Counted from the stretch's first letter, positions 1 through 10,912 are shown. The stretch: DNA of 64,000 nucleotides from Globodera rostochiensis (GCA_018350325.1 JAEVLN010000002.1:6183456-6247455); one strand, 5' to 3'. Notes: generated by a model from the sequence alone, not told the origin. Made by a program: numbers and translations.

Positions 1-290
1 TAAAAAAAATTTTTTTTTTGAGATTTTTCAAAAAATAAATTGTGTCTAGAAGGCGTTTATTATTCAATTTTCATTCCACGTAATCAAAGTTGATCATAAG
101 TATTTTAGCGTTATAATTGCAGAAAAATCAGCAGTGCAATTTCTACAATCTGCTTTGGTACACCAAATGGCAACTTTTAGAGTTTAAACTACAAAAAATT
201 AAATTATTGAAGGAATAAAAATATTTTAAAATTGTATTAAAACAATACATATCTAATCAAAAAAAACAAAATAAAAATTTTTATTAAAGT

Positions 291-488
291 TTGCCTCCTG
301 CTGCGCATAATGAAGATCAAGGCTTAATTGCCCAAGTTTGAGCTCCTAAACGTGGAATTTGTTTGCAGTGTTATAGAGGAGGTAAATGGTTATTAATGGA
401 AAATAAACTAAGAGTCAAAGAAATATATGCACCCTGGATTATGTGTTTTAGTTTTTTTTTTACACCAGAAAAATCTCACAACAACTAA
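291..488 (+). pseudogene. Coding-like fragment with Cys pair, interrupted by TGA
   Basis: One frame runs from 291 to a TAA at 486-488 with a single internal TGA at 339-341. The second half contains APKRGICLQCYRGGKW followed by a charged stretch, which looks more like protein than AT-rich noise. No family is recognised. Sequence just downstream (about 660-950) is duplicated at about 1745-1960, so this may be an older copy of the 1.5-kb locus. The stretch 318-340 resembles a nematode spliced leader but is more simply explained as part of this frame. Confidence 0.3.
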
Positions 489-1034
489 AATAGTAAAATA
501 TGCGTATTGCAAAGTTAAATTTGATAAAATAAAAAATAATCAGAATCCAAAAGAAAACATCAACGAGTGCTTACTCCAAAAGGGAAATCGTTTAATTAAA
601 AAAATAATTAAACAAATGAATAGTTCTTGAAATATATTATAAATTAAAGCATAAAACTTTTAAAAAAACTTACAAACAAAAGTTGTAAAATAGTTAAATC
701 AAAGAAATTCTGTAATTAAAGAGATTTGAAAAAATTCATTTTAAAGCAGAATTATTAATTAAATTAAAAAATACTGAATAGGCTGCGTTCTATAATTGCT
801 TGCCAAAAATATTTTATTTAACAACATGTGAAATTAAAAGCCATATAAATAATAATTATTTGATATGAAATTAAGAGAGCTAATTGTTAGCATTGCTTAA
901 ATATTCACTGTACTAAGAAATTAACGACGTTAAAATCATTTCTTTCAAATATATACAAAAATTTTTTCCAGGTTCGAAAAACCCTTTAAAAATTACAAAA
1001 CTATACAACTTTTAAAGAATAAAAAGCAGAAAAT

Positions 1035-1184
1035 ATGAGCCCAAGCAAAGACAATCAGAATCTCGAGGCCATGAAAGAGTTACGACCCTCACAGTTGACG
1101 CTTTCCAAACTCAGGAGTCTGATGAAATCCTTATCAAAAAACCCGCTCTCTCCCTACCATTCGCGACGAAAAAAAGCCGACTGA
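1035..1184 (+). CDS. Hypothetical small basic protein, 49 aa
   Basis: This is an ATG-to-TGA frame of 49 codons that coincides with a GC-richer islet in A-rich DNA. The peptide begins MSPSKDNQNLEAMKELRP and ends in a basic SRRKKAD tail; it has no Cys, signal peptide or membrane segment. An AG (AAAAAGCAG) lies five bases before the ATG and could be a splice acceptor. It could be a complete small-protein gene, a terminal exon or a chance frame. No family is recognised. Confidence 0.35.
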   Translation: MSPSKDNQNLEAMKELRPSQLTLSKLRSLMKSLSKNPLSPYHSRRKKAD

Positions 1185-1497
1185 CTACAAAAATTAAAAA
1201 ATAATACAAAATTAAATTAAAATATTGTAATAAAGGAATATTGTTATCTCATTTTAATAATTAAAATGAATAAAAAAAACAGAATAAGTTATTGATTGGT
1301 CAATTAATAAATGAATAAAATTTTAAATTAAACTAATTGTACAAAAAGACAAAAGGCTATAAATTTTTAAAAATAAAAGAATAAAGATTGATTACAAAGA
1401 AACCAAATTTTATCAAGCAGATCAAAAATAAACGAAAACATTAATTGAAAATGCCATAACACTTTACAACGAATATTTATAATCTCGATCCTTGAAC

Positions 1498-1662
1498 ATG
1501 GACTCGCAACCTACTCTCGCAAACTTGCATGAGAAGCTCGCATTGGAAGACAACCTATGTTGCATGACTGGAGGAGTTAGGCTTGTTGCACAGTCAACGG
1601 ACCTGCAGAGAATGTGGTTCGGGAATGGCACCAAAAAGAATCGTGGGTCAAAATTACGGTAG
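1498..1662 (+). CDS. Hypothetical 54-aa ORF in a multi-frame coding islet
   Basis: The frame begins MDSQPTLANLHEKLALEDNL and includes a CC pair, in an islet (1490-1735) much GC-richer than its flanks. A +1-shifted frame, 1568-1732, reads GLLHSQRTCRECGSGMAPKR. Together with a third frame containing WQCTRKECRKE this resembles the CxxC...WxCxxxxC zinc-ribbon start of ISXO2/Merlin-type transposases; that is a motif impression only. The opposite strand (1787-1464) is also open for 107 codons from a TTG, with a hydrophobic signal-like start. Which strand is real cannot be settled by eye; the + strand agrees with the surrounding A-rich block. Confidence 0.35.
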   Translation: MDSQPTLANLHEKLALEDNLCCMTGGVRLVAQSTDLQRMWFGNGTKKNRGSKLR

Positions 1663-2282
1663 AAGATGTCGTTTAAATTACACACTTTTGCAACTTGACT
1701 ATCTGCGTAGGCAATTGGCAGTGTACTCGTAAGGAGTGCCGTAAAGAGCAAAAGTTGTAAAATAGCTAAATCAAAGCAATTCTTCAATTAAAAATATAAT
1801 TAATTAAATTTTAAAAAGACGGAATAAGCGGCCTTCAATTTTTTAAAATTAAAAACGTGTGAAATTAAATGCCATATAAATATGATATGAAATTAAGAGA
1901 GTAATTGTTAACATTGCTTAAATATTAACTGTACTAAGAAATTAACGACGTCGTGTACATAAAAAGAAAATTCAATATATTAAAAACTATTTTGGAAAAA
2001 TAAAAGTATTTTTCAGGTTTTCCGTTGCCGCGTTTTTAAATATAAGCTATTTATTAATTGTTAAAACTCGAACAACAAAGACAAGTGCAGAAATTTGCTT
2101 TCAAATAAAACTAAAACATCGTAATAATAAAAAAAAATAAATTCATTGCAAAAGTAAATTCTTAGAAATGCATAAGTCGACACACCGCAGCTAACATTAG
2201 CGCTGAAATCGACTTGTTGCGGCGACACGAGATGAAGCGAGTAACATGACAGCAGCATCCAGAATGATCAAAAATCTATTCA

Positions 2283-2378
2283 AAACAATTCGATGAATTA
2301 TCAGATGAGGATGATGACGAAAATGTTTTGCAATTCTACACTGAGCAAAATATTTCTTCGATTGATAAAAATTGTTGA
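2283..2378 (+). pseudogene. Acidic coding-like fragment
   Basis: The frame reads KQFDELSDEDDDENVLQFY and then a short tail to TGA. Asp/Glu-rich blocks of this kind occur near the N-termini of some piggyBac-type and other DNA transposases, but nothing here proves that origin. A repeat with TCGGTTATCC words begins about 20 bases downstream. Possibly an exon or transposon remnant. Confidence 0.25.
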
Positions 2379-2399
2379 TTTTACAGTTATTGGTAAATA

Positions 2400-2645
2400 A
2401 AATTTATTCACAAGAATCAAAATCGGTTCGATTATCCGAAAAGTTTCGAAGTTTCGGCTCGGTTCGGTTATCCGAAACGAAAATTTCAGTTCGGTTATCC
2501 AACCTAAAAAATTTTGGTTCTATGTTCCCGTTCGGATACCTAAAGAATTCGCAGGAACCGACAACCCTAGTCGAGATCTGGTGGGTTTTTTGGGGAGGGG
2601 GGTCACCGGTGCCGATAAGCGCCGCCCAGAAAATTTTGGCAGAAT
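2400..2645. repeat. GGTTATCC-rich element with GGCGCC palindrome at its end
   Basis: Three spaced copies of TCGGTTATCCGAAA-like words (2425-2510) in both orientations form a folded repeat. It is followed at about 2609-2632 by GGTGCCGATAAGCGCCGCC. The last motif is a diverged copy of the GGCGCCGATAGGCGCCGCC palindrome found three times at 14.4-14.6 kb and again at 52.98 and 53.15 kb, each next to AAAATTTT. This is likely a MITE-type remnant. Confidence 0.5.
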
Positions 2646-3146
2646 AATATATCGATTGAAAAAAGTTATGGCTTCATTAAAACATGCGTAAAATGGCTAA
2701 GGAGTAAAAAAAAGTCCAAAGAAATTCAGAAATAAATTAATATAAATATTTATTAGTAATGTGATGAAATACAAAATTTTAATGAACATGCTCTTATCTA
2801 ATTAATGCAAAATTGAAAATAAAAGCTTAAAGTAACTGAGCAGAAAGTTTTTTATAACTAAGAAAGTATTAAAAAAATAATTTTTGTCAAGGAGAGCAGA
2901 AAGTTATAACATCAAAAATGGTGATGACTTATATTTTAAAAATAATAAGAATTAATGCAATCATTTATATGTAATTGCAAGTATTAAAAGCTAAAGAGCT
3001 TTTCAATAAACTCGAACAAAGTATTTGGTTCTCAAAATTCATTTTAATAAAAAAAATATAAAAGACGCACACTGCCCCGCAGAAATCTTTATGGGAACTG
3101 ACTAAATGAAAAATTTGAGTGCCTAAGGCTACGATATTTCCTTAGA

Positions 3147-3233
3147 ATGGAAAAACAACACGATCAAACTGATCCAGACAAAAGGAGAATTGCAAAGCAG
3201 CATTCATCGCTCATCGTCAGCATCTACGTCTAA
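3147..3233 (+). CDS. Hypothetical 28-aa ORF
   Basis: An ATG-to-TAA frame fills a GC-richer islet and begins MEKQHDQTDPDKRRIAKQHS. It is preceded directly by TTTCCTTAG, which fits a 3' splice site one base before the ATG. No family is recognised; exon, micro-gene and chance remain possible. Confidence 0.25.
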   Translation: MEKQHDQTDPDKRRIAKQHSSLIVSIYV

Positions 3234-4444
3234 AATATTATTGGGCAAAAATTTGTTAGTATATTTGTCAAATGCATTTGAACAGACCAGAAATGAGTTG
3301 GTCTGCACGTATGAATAAATTAGAAAAGGTATTTTAATAAATTGTTTTTATGTGAAAATTAAAGAGCAATTAAAAGAAGCGACAATGAGAAAGAAGATCG
3401 GTACGCCACAATTTACACTTAACGTAAAATTAAAATATTATTTTAATTAGTGAAAAAACCATTTTAAAGGATCAAACAAATTTTATGCGAAAGCACCGGA
3501 CATTTTATTTTAGTAATTGTGTATAACAACTAATCATAACAGCAAAAGCGAGCGAGGAAAGAAGAAACAAAGTCACTATTAAAATTTAAGTAAAAAAAAT
3601 CTAAAAAAAGACAAAAAAAAAACATAGAAGCCATTAAAAAAATTGTGAGAAGAAAACTATAATTATCAAATTTTAATATATTTTACTATAATAAATAATA
3701 ATGAAATCAAAAAGGCGCAAATGTTTATTATGTACTCAAACACATGTTTCACACAAAAACTGAAATGCATAATTCAGAATATTCATTTAAAAAAATCAAC
3801 AATTAACAATGAATGCTATTAGCGCAAGGGGGATTTATATTAATAATAAAGGCAAAAATACATAACAAATTGTTTTTTATGTAAATATTATAAATGCTAA
3901 AATATTGAAATAAGTTTTATATTAAACGGTATTTTTGGCATTCCGTTCCATTTTCATGATTTATAAATGTTAAATATTTTAATCCATGATTAGAAAAATC
4001 ATAACAAAATTGAATTAAAATATTGTAATAATGGAATGTTGATATGTTATTTTAATAATTAAAATGAATAAGCAACAAACAGAATAAGTTATTGATTGGT
4101 CAATTATTTACAAAATCGTTATTTATAAACTCGATTTCAAACCAAGACTCAAGCACTCTTAGCGCTTTGACTGATACTTATACGTATAAATTTATAAATA
4201 ATTTAATAAAAACAAAAACTATAAATGAATAAACAACAATCACGTGCAAATTATCTTGTAATATATTAAATCAAAACAAAAAAACTTCATTTAAATATTG
4301 TGTTAATAGAATATTTTTTGTTTTAATTAAAATAAATATACACATAAAATATTATTTTAAAAATTTAGTATTTGCTTCGAGAGGAAATAATGCATTTCTC
4401 AAAACGCCTTTTAAACGCCAAAAAGGTTTAAAGCCCTAGGTTAA

Positions 4445-4633
4445 TCAAAGAATTATTTTGTTCTTTTCCAAATTAATCAATTTTTGATTGAAGTTGGAAC
4501 GTCAAGTTCCGACACACCGACAGCCATTCTCGAGCCCGTCGGTTGCAGAAACAGATGGATTACAAACGATGACGGACAACGTATGAAGCCGTTTATAGCG
4601 CCTCTTAATAAACAGCAACGGTCTTTATTCTAA
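4445..4633 (+). CDS. Hypothetical coding exon, 62 codons without an internal ATG start
   Basis: The frame is open between stops at 4442-4444 and 4631-4633, with the central islet reading EVGTSSSDTPTAILEPVGCR and then a polar C-terminal half. Its amino-acid mix and base composition stand out from the flanks. The absence of an early ATG suggests a terminal exon rather than a complete gene. No family is recognised. Confidence 0.35.
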   Translation, partial: SKNYFVLFQINQFLIEVGTSSSDTPTAILEPVGCRNRWITNDDGQRMKPFIAPLNKQQRSLF

Positions 4634-5033
4634 TCATTACGGAAATAACTTCGGCTTGTAATCAGCTGTTATTTTAAATACTTTCAAAAAGATAATGCAA
4701 TCATTTCACAAAATTAAATCATTAACATTTATTCATTCTAAGTATAAAATTAACGTTATTAACATTCTTTTATATTCAAAATCTGGCACCGATTGAATAA
4801 CAAATTATGCCCATAAAATACAAAGCAAATAAAATTTTTGCCTTAAACTATCGGGTCAAAATCCGCAAAGTGCGGAGAACAAGCTTTGCCTTAAGGATTA
4901 AAATAGTCATACGTGAATTAAACCAAACTGTACCATTGAAAATAATAAAAACAAAGTTTTTAAATATATTTATAAAAATATTTAATTAAAGTTACAAATA
5001 TTCAATAAATATCAGTGCAAAATACAACAATAA

Positions 5034-5094
5034 TCAAACTTTTTCACATCTCGATCATGGAAAAATCAAACTTTTTCACATCTCGATCATGGAA
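5034..5094 (+). repeat. 32-bp tandem duplication
   Basis: A unit beginning TCAAACTTTTTCACATCTCG and ending ATGG occurs twice head to tail (5034-5065 and 5066-5094) with near identity. This is a simple recent tandem duplication; no function is apparent. Confidence 0.9.
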
Positions 5095-5388
5095 ATCTTT
5101 CATTTGTTAAAATTAAGCGAACGAAGTAACCAATTTGATTTTAGAAAATATTCTTCATTTGCACTAAATGAGCACGCAGTGGAGGGTTGGCACGATGCCA
5201 GGCGTTATAATATAAAAAATTAAATAATACATAAGAAAAATTAAATATTTCCTAACAAATTGTAATTTATATTGAAAATTTAAGGAAATTTTGTAATTCT
5301 ATATTTATTAAAAAATAAAAACATAAATAAATAATTTATATAAATTTTTTAATAATTTGCAAAAAAAGAGTACGGCATTAGTATAAAG

Positions 5389-5830
5389 GTGTACGGAAAA
5401 TTGGTCTCCGGAAAATTGGTCACCCAGAATTTTCCCAAAAATTTGTTACCAAGGAACAGGATATTTCGGGTTCTTTCGTCTAACTTTTTTCAGACAACTC
5501 TGACGAAAGGTTAGCGCAGAGTGGTGCAAGTTTTCAGCTTACAACATTTTAAAGTCTTCAAAATACGAATAACTTAATACCATTCGACCGCATTTTGTCT
5601 GGAGATTTTTTTGCAATTAAAAACTAGGGTTTAGAGTTGTATGAAATATGTTAGAACAAAAAACTCAAAATATCCAAAAATACTCGGTGACCAATTTCCA
5701 GAGCACAGTAAAAACGTCTTTTGTTTATGCTAGTATCAAATATTTTAATGCCAGCGCTTATTGGAGGATTTGATAAATGAAACTTTGAAGAAAGATTGAA
5801 AAATTCAAAGATTGTAAATTTTCTCTATTA
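5389..5830. mobile_element. Non-autonomous DNA element (MITE) with AATTGGTCA ends
   Basis: The left end carries GGAAAATTGGTC twice (5394-5425). The facing right end at about 5683-5706 carries GGTGACCAATTTCC, its inverted form. Interior words such as GGTTAGCGCAGA and GTGCAAGTTTTCAGCT recur at 10730-10912, followed by the same right end (TGACCAATTTTCCGGGGCAC) and a shared flank (GCAGCGCTTATTGGA). The second locus is an internally deleted copy. The superfamily is unclear because the target duplication is not evident. Confidence 0.6.
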
Positions 5831-6014
5831 CACAGAAGCCTGTAATCAATTCATTCTGTTATTTAGAAGAACGTGATTTAAATATCCAATTGGCCAGAAA
5901 ACGTTACTTAAATAGCTTCAAGGTAAATAATTAATGAATGAATATTCAAAATCATTTAAACATAAAATTATAAAACATAAATATTGCCGTTTAAAATATA
6001 AATCCACGCATTCC

Positions 6015-6083
6015 ATGACGGGAACGGAAGCGCCGGGCGCAGTTGATGAATACTTCAAATTAATAACAAATCATATTAGCTAA
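6015..6083 (+). CDS. Hypothetical 22-aa ORF
   Basis: A short ATG frame begins MTGTEAPGAVDEYFKLITNH and lies on a GC-rich islet isolated in A-rich DNA. The opposite strand is also open here, so strand and reality are uncertain. It is listed because it follows the islet pattern seen repeatedly in the A-rich blocks. Confidence 0.2.
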   Translation: MTGTEAPGAVDEYFKLITNHIS

Positions 6084-6649
6084 TTAACAATATGTGCAGT
6101 AAGAGTATAACGTAAGGAATCAAAATTGTTGACCTTAAAGAATCGAGACTAAATTAAAAATGAAACAAAAGCTCCAAATAAACGTCGAAAAGAACACCTT
6201 ATAAGCTGCAGGTGTAAATTTTAGTTTAAAACGATAGGTGAAATTTGATATAAAACATAATATTAAATCTTTAAAAATAAAAAGAAATAAACTATGAAAA
6301 TACCTTTTTAAAGTTTGGCCTATTTAACCGTTAAAATAAAGATAGTCATTTTTTCAGAATTGCCTGCTAGTAAATAAAACATAGAAAGATTCTTAATATA
6401 AATTGAGTTAATACATTGAAATTTAAAAAAACTTATAACCTAAATAGCAAATCGTGTATATACCTTAATGTTTCCCAAAAATAAATAGAAACGAAAAGCT
6501 GAAACCAATGATAAATAAGTAAAGGAAAATCAGCGTCATCAAAAAAAGTCCAAATATAGAAATAGTGAAATTAATATTAATTTTTTTGTCAAAAAAAAGT
6601 TATTAAGAAAGTTATTCGCTTTATTGTTTTTTATGTTTTGTCTATACCT

Positions 6650-7735
6650 GAATTTATTCTTGATAATCTTGATTTAGTTGATGATTGCGTTTACAAAACG
6701 AATTGCTTAAAAGAAACTTCTTGAATTGCAAAAAAATTAAAGATATGTATGAGTGCAGGGATGGAAAAGTTATCTATTATTGCCTAATTAATTGATAAAA
6801 AGGTATTAATAAAAGTGATGATATAATTTTGAATAAAGCATATAAGTTTTTATTTATAATAGGTTATAAACCTAATTCCTCAAATTTAAAATCATATTTA
6901 ATTAATATTGCTATTAAGCAGATAATGCCTTCAAAGTCTTTTTTAAATGTTCCAGCAGAAGCTAGAAAAGAAGAAATATAAGATTTTTTTTTAAAAAAAA
7001 GGATGAGATCCTGTTGAATAAAAAATTTTATAAAGAAATTTCAAACAGTGTCAAAAAAATGCCCGATTACGGCATAGAAGAAAACATAACAAGATCTATT
7101 TTTAAAATCCTGAAAACCGTTAAAAATTCAACAGAAAATGTTAAAAAAATATTAGAAAATTTAGTAAAAAAGGCAAATCAAAAAGAAGAAAAGGATAGCT
7201 GTTCAAAATTCCTGTGGACCTTTATTCTGAGGTAATGAATGACCTCATAATAATACCCGCCAGGAAAACGCATCAAAACACAGTTGAAGTAATTTTAAAA
7301 GAAATTATAAACCAACAGAATTATGTGAAAATAAATCCAATTTTTTAATAGCAAAAAAATAATTTTAAGGATTTGAAATCTAAAATTGTTTCATAAAGAA
7401 TAAAGGATAAAATTATTAACATAAAAAAACAAAACAACCAAATATGACGAAAAGAATATTCCGCACAGGACAAACAGCTGACTATGAATAATACTCTTTT
7501 TAAATCATTTTATTAATTAAATAAGCTAACAATTTGCCTTCACATATATAAATATCTTGAAATGTATTATTTATAAATCTCTTAAGCAACTCAAAATTTA
7601 GTTTATTCTTTTTGATGTCTTTATTTTATAAAAATCAATAAATAAATTAGGTATAATTTTAATGAATGTTTAAATAAGATAAATAATTAATTAACTAACA
7701 GATAATAACAAACACAAGTAATTTGTCAATCATAC
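6650..7735 (+). pseudogene. Lys-rich gene fragment, copy 1 of 3
   Basis: Successive + strand frames read IPEFILDNLDLVDDCVYK, then SDDIILNKAYKFLFIIGYKP leading into SYLINIAIKQIMPSKSF, then MPDYGIEENITRSIFKILK followed by a Lys/Glu-rich, probably helical region and IPARKTHQN. They are broken by stops and shifts. A final short frame, 7444-7491 (MTKRIFRTGQTADYE), is conserved in the 20.1-kb copy. Copies at about 11105-11460 and 19505-20467 share DNA and protein. No known domain is recognised; it could be a decayed cellular gene or part of a mobile element. Confidence 0.5.
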
Positions 7736-8365
7736 AGCAGTCATTTTGGCCTCTCAATCAAATATACCATCAAAAATTGCTTTTTGAAAGAAGAATGGAT
7801 TCAGACTTGTTATTGATTTTTTATGTTTTATTTATTTTTGATACTTCAATTGCAAATTATTCATTTTTGCATAATAAAACACTTTTAACACACTTTCGTC
7901 GGCGTTGCGTGTCTTTTATTTTATTTTAAATTTGTTTTTTAGATTGCCAATCTTTACTTTAAATTCAATTAAAATAGTGGAATATTTACTTTTTGTCAAG
8001 GATATCATCAGTTATTAAAAGGTCTTTTAGTTTAAGAATATTCATTTAATTATCTTCAAAAAATTATGTATATTCTGTAAATTTTGTTTTTTCCTCACAA
8101 TGGCTTCTTTGGAATGACATTTTTAAAGTTGTTACCTATTGATTTTTGTATTGATTACACTTTTAGTTCATTTTAGTAAATTTAATTTATTCTCAAAATG
8201 TGGTTTTTAAAGATTTTATTTCGCAGCAATTAAATTTGTGAATTTTTTCATATTTTTACACTTTGTATAAATAACTTGTGCTATATTTATTTTGCAAAAA
8301 TTCTTCTTTATAATTAAAAATTGCTTGTGAAGTTTAATTGTAGGTAATCTGAAATATTCAACTAA

Positions 8366-8560
8366 TTAAAAGGCATTTGCACCACGCGATATCAAAAACT
8401 TGACTACATCCGGCTTGCCTTCTTTTGCTGCTATCATTAGTCCAGTGCGACCTTTGTCCCGTGGCCCATTCTTAATTTTTTTTTGTTATACCGATAAAAT
8501 TTTGTAGGAAATAAAGCATTGTTTTCCCTCTTTTCTTAAGACTGATTTATATTTTAAAGG
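8366..8560 (-). pseudogene. Ankyrin-repeat terminal exon, copy A (one in-frame stop)
   Basis: On the - strand a single frame reads LKYKSVLRKEGKQCFISYKI, a TAA, then a clear ankyrin repeat: GRTGLMIAAKEGKPDVVKFL followed by ISRGANA. Ankyrin repeats form helix-turn-helix units used for protein binding. Relative to copy B this copy has lost a G before ATCGGTAT, creating the stop, and a short segment after GANA. The exon-start AG of copy B is mutated here to AC. It is therefore likely non-functional. Confidence 0.75.
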
Positions 8561-8688
8561 TTTATTATTAATACAAATAATCTTAATTTTTTTACAAGAT
8601 CAGTTTTTTTAATCTTTTTACTATCTATGGTCGATAGTTTTATATTGACTTTCCATTAATTTGTCATTATTTTATTCCAATTTGTTTT

Positions 8689-8913
8689 TTATTCAATTAC
8701 CTTTTGATTATAAACGCTAATGAATTCGGCGTTTGATATTGTATATTTTACATATCGTGTTAAAAGTTTAATATCCATTTTTATTATATCATAGTAGTTT
8801 AAATTTTTGAATAATATATATAGGTAATTTTTTTTAATATAGTGTTTGTTGTTCTCTTTTGAGCTAAGGAACAACAGTAAATTCCAAACTTGTACTAAAA
8901 TGTTTCTACTCAT
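8689..8913 (-). CDS. Upstream exon of the ankyrin-type gene, copy A (74 aa ORF)
   Basis: An ATG frame on the - strand begins MSRNILVQVWNLLLFLSSKE and continues through NLNYYDIIKMDIKLLTRYVK. The homologous DNA at about 26860-27065 keeps the same words but has shifts. The frame reaches CAAAAG followed by GTAATTG, a plausible 5' splice site at about 8701, after which it ends in TAA. It lies some 200 bases upstream of the ankyrin exon, so it is probably an earlier exon of the same gene. Function unknown. Confidence 0.4.
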   Translation of the reverse strand: MSRNILVQVWNLLLFLSSKENNKHYIKKNYLYILFKNLNYYDIIKMDIKLLTRYVKYTISNAEFISVYNQKVIE

Positions 8914-9454
8914 TTTTCCAATGTTTTACGTTTTATTTATTTTGGCATAACAATTGTAAGTATAATTTTAAGTTTTAAAGTTTAGAATTTTGTTCGAAAA
9001 AATTATTATTTTTTATTTATTTGATGTTATATGCGCTAAATATAGTTTGTTCTTTAATAAGTGAATTTGAGTTATTACGTTTCTAACCTGCTAAACTTTG
9101 TCTATTAATTGATTAAATTTTAAGTGCGGACGTAACATAATTTTTAGTGGTGTATTATTTGAAAAATCAAAATTGTTGCATCTTTTATGATTTTTTTTTG
9201 CATAATTTGAAGACAATATCGAACAAAAATTTTATAATAAATAGATTGTTTATTTTCCATTTTCAGGATAACTGATCGCTGTAAGATACTTACTTTTGTG
9301 AATATCAACTTAAAGCTTTAATTAAAGGGCCATTTCGATTGGTCAAAGACTTTTAATAAGACAAAATAATATTCGAAATAAAAATTTTATATTCAATTAA
9401 TTTATGTCAAAAATTGATTTTGGGTTTTGGTATTTGTTTAATTATAAAAATAAT

Positions 9455-9598
9455 TTAAGTAATATGTACCATGTATTGTACTTTACCCAGTGCGTGGTTT
9501 GTATATTGTACAGGTTCCAAATCAGGTCCGATAATTCTCAGTAAAATTTCAGCCTGATTATTATTCCAATATTTTTGAATAAAACACCGTTTGGCAAT
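9455..9598 (-). CDS. Hypothetical exon, 47 codons
   Basis: The - strand frame between stops reads CFIQKYWNNNQAEILLRIIG and then PDLEPVQYTNHALGKVQY. A good 5' splice site (CTGG then GTAAAGT) falls just after NHAL. The composition is clearly less AT-rich than the flanks. It sits just upstream (on -) of ankyrin copy A and could belong to that gene or to another. No family is recognised. Confidence 0.4.
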   Translation of the reverse strand: MAKRCFIQKYWNNNQAEILLRIIGPDLEPVQYTNHALGKVQYMVHIT

Positions 9599-10382
9599 TT
9601 AATTAGGTATACATAAATATTTTATTTATTATTTAAAATTAATTTGAGAATTTTAGTTAAATATTCTCTTTTGGGACAATTATTCAGGGCATTGGATATC
9701 ACTGATGTGATTGTCGTATCTTATAATTGAATTGAAACAGAATTGCATCGTATTTACGATGTTTCGTCGTATTTACGATTTTTAGCTCATCGTATAACAA
9801 AACCATTTAAACATTTTATCACACCTATTTATTAACATGGATCAATGGCAATTCTCTGATTAATGAAAGATAAATATTTTTTTACAAATGTCACCATTTT
9901 CAAACGACCAAGGATATTGGAGTTTCTTAAACTAGTTTTTCTACCAGCGAAAGAATGCCGCTTATATTAGCCATCTGAGACTCATGAGCGCTCTTATTGA
10001 AATATTCAATTCAACATGAAATTAAAGAAGCTTATTAACACTTGAAATAATTTTAAAAAATACCAATAAGAGCATTAAATGGTTAAAATATTTAATTTAA
10101 CTTTTACATTATCATTTTATAGTGCGCCTTGTTGATAGGATATATGTAAAAAATTTAAAAACAAGTTATGATAAAGATTAAATTTAACTTTGCTGGGCGG
10201 TGCTATCTTAACTTCAACTTCGTAAAAATGATTAATAGTAGAAATAAAAAAAGCTACTCAAGAATGTGTATTCATTAGAAAAAGTTTAAAATTTAATATT
10301 ATGATTAAAGTAAAATTAAAAAATGTAATTGTAAAATTTGCTATTTATTTAATGATTTATAAACAAGGAGAAGCAACAGTAA

Positions 10383-10517
10383 CAATACACAGTAATTAAT
10401 ATTTTTGCCACAATAGTTCTGAAGCCAGCGGAATTGCAACTAAAACGTTTTCCAGTTTTCCAAATTGCCATTGTCCGTTGTATTGAATCTCGAAATATGG
10501 CCATAAAATATGGCTGA
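10383..10517 (+). CDS. Hypothetical exon, 44 codons
   Basis: The frame between stops reads ATIVLKPAELQLKRFPVFQI and then AIVRCIESRNMAIKYG before TGA. It covers a GC-richer islet on the + strand of an A-rich block. The opposite-strand 62-codon frame at 10349-10537 is probably its shadow. A short tandem with AATATGGACCAAATATGG words follows (about 10525-10580). No family is recognised. Confidence 0.35.
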   Translation, partial: QYTVINIFATIVLKPAELQLKRFPVFQIAIVRCIESRNMAIKYG

Positions 10518-10729
10518 AAAATTGTAATATGGACCAAATATGGGCAAAATTGCAGAATATGGACTAAATATGGATAAAAAAATTTTTCAAATATAGCAAA
10601 AAATGTGCAAGATTTTCCTAATGAGGTAATAAAAGAAATAAATGTAAATTAAAGGCATTTCAGAAAATTTTCTGAACTAAACAGAATATATCGATTGAAC
10701 TAATTGCAATTAGCTAGGCTTCGTATAAA

Positions 10730-10912
10730 CAAAGGTTAGCGCAGAAATGGTGCAAGTTTTCAGCTCATTTTCCAAAAATCCTCAATGACCAATTTTCCGG
10801 GGCACAGTAAAAACGTCTTTTTTATGCAAGTACCAAATTTTTAATGGCAGCGCTTATTGGAAATCAAACTTTGAAGAAAGATTGGAAAGTTCAAAGATTG
10901 TAAATATTTTTC
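10730..10912. mobile_element. Internally deleted copy of the 5.4-kb MITE
   Basis: It shares GGTTAGCGCAGA, GTGCAAGTTTTCAGCTC, the inverted end TGACCAATTTTCCGGGGCAC and the flank GCAGCGCTTATTGGA with 5510-5830 but lacks most of the interior. The shared flank beyond the element end means the whole locus, not only the element, was copied. Confidence 0.6.

Larger units (their letters stand above)
660..1960 (+). repeat. Direct duplication of a ~250-bp segment (two copies)
   Basis: The segments at about 660-950 and 1745-1960 share AAAAGTTGTAAAATAG and then GCCATATAAAT, GATATGAAATTAAGAGAG and AAGAAATTAACGACGT in the same order, with small indels. Copy 2 directly follows the coding islet at 1498-1732. 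Copy 1 follows the degraded islet at 291-488. This suggests that a small gene plus its 3' flank was duplicated about 1 kb apart and that the upstream copy decayed. Confidence 0.7.
1..7600. other. A-rich compositional block 1
   Basis: The given strand is strongly A-biased, with many runs of A and AAATTAAAA words. Coding-like islets inside it (near 340, 1035, 1498, 2283, 3147, 4445, 6015 and 6650-7490) read best on the + strand. Outside those islets and the repeats listed separately I see only AT-rich filler, for example about 3300-4380 and 6090-6600. Confidence 0.6.
8100..9350 (-). repeat. Ankyrin-gene segmental duplication, copy A
   Basis: About 1.2 kb aligns along its length with 26.3-27.5 kb (copy B) and in part with 29.9-30.8 kb (copy C). 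Shared landmarks in order are the ankyrin exon, TTTTGTAGGAAAT, GACTGATTTATATTTTAA, the AATTCGGCGTTTGATATTG exon, TTATATGCGCTAAAT and ATAATTTTTAGTGG. Point changes and small indels are frequent, so the duplication is old. The sense strand is -. Confidence 0.85.
7600..9900. other. T-rich compositional block 1
   Basis: The base bias reverses here to T-rich on the given strand, coinciding with - strand exons of the ankyrin-type family (8366-8913) and the exon at 9455-9598. The section 7500-8100 holds only AT-rich sequence and the tail of the repeat starting at 6650. Near 9748-9780 the near-palindrome ATCGTATTTACGAT occurs twice. Confidence 0.55.

Noticed and set aside
318..340. A stretch resembling the nematode spliced leader SL1 (two differences over 22 bases)
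   Set aside because: It is not followed by a donor GTAA as in an SL RNA gene, has no snRNA-like hairpins or Sm site nearby, and fits a coding-like frame (GLIAQV) running through it.
7014..7235. Taking the 73-codon frame as a complete gene
   Set aside because: Its reported start is TTG, upstream frames of the same protein continue before it, and two other copies are broken; it is a fragment.
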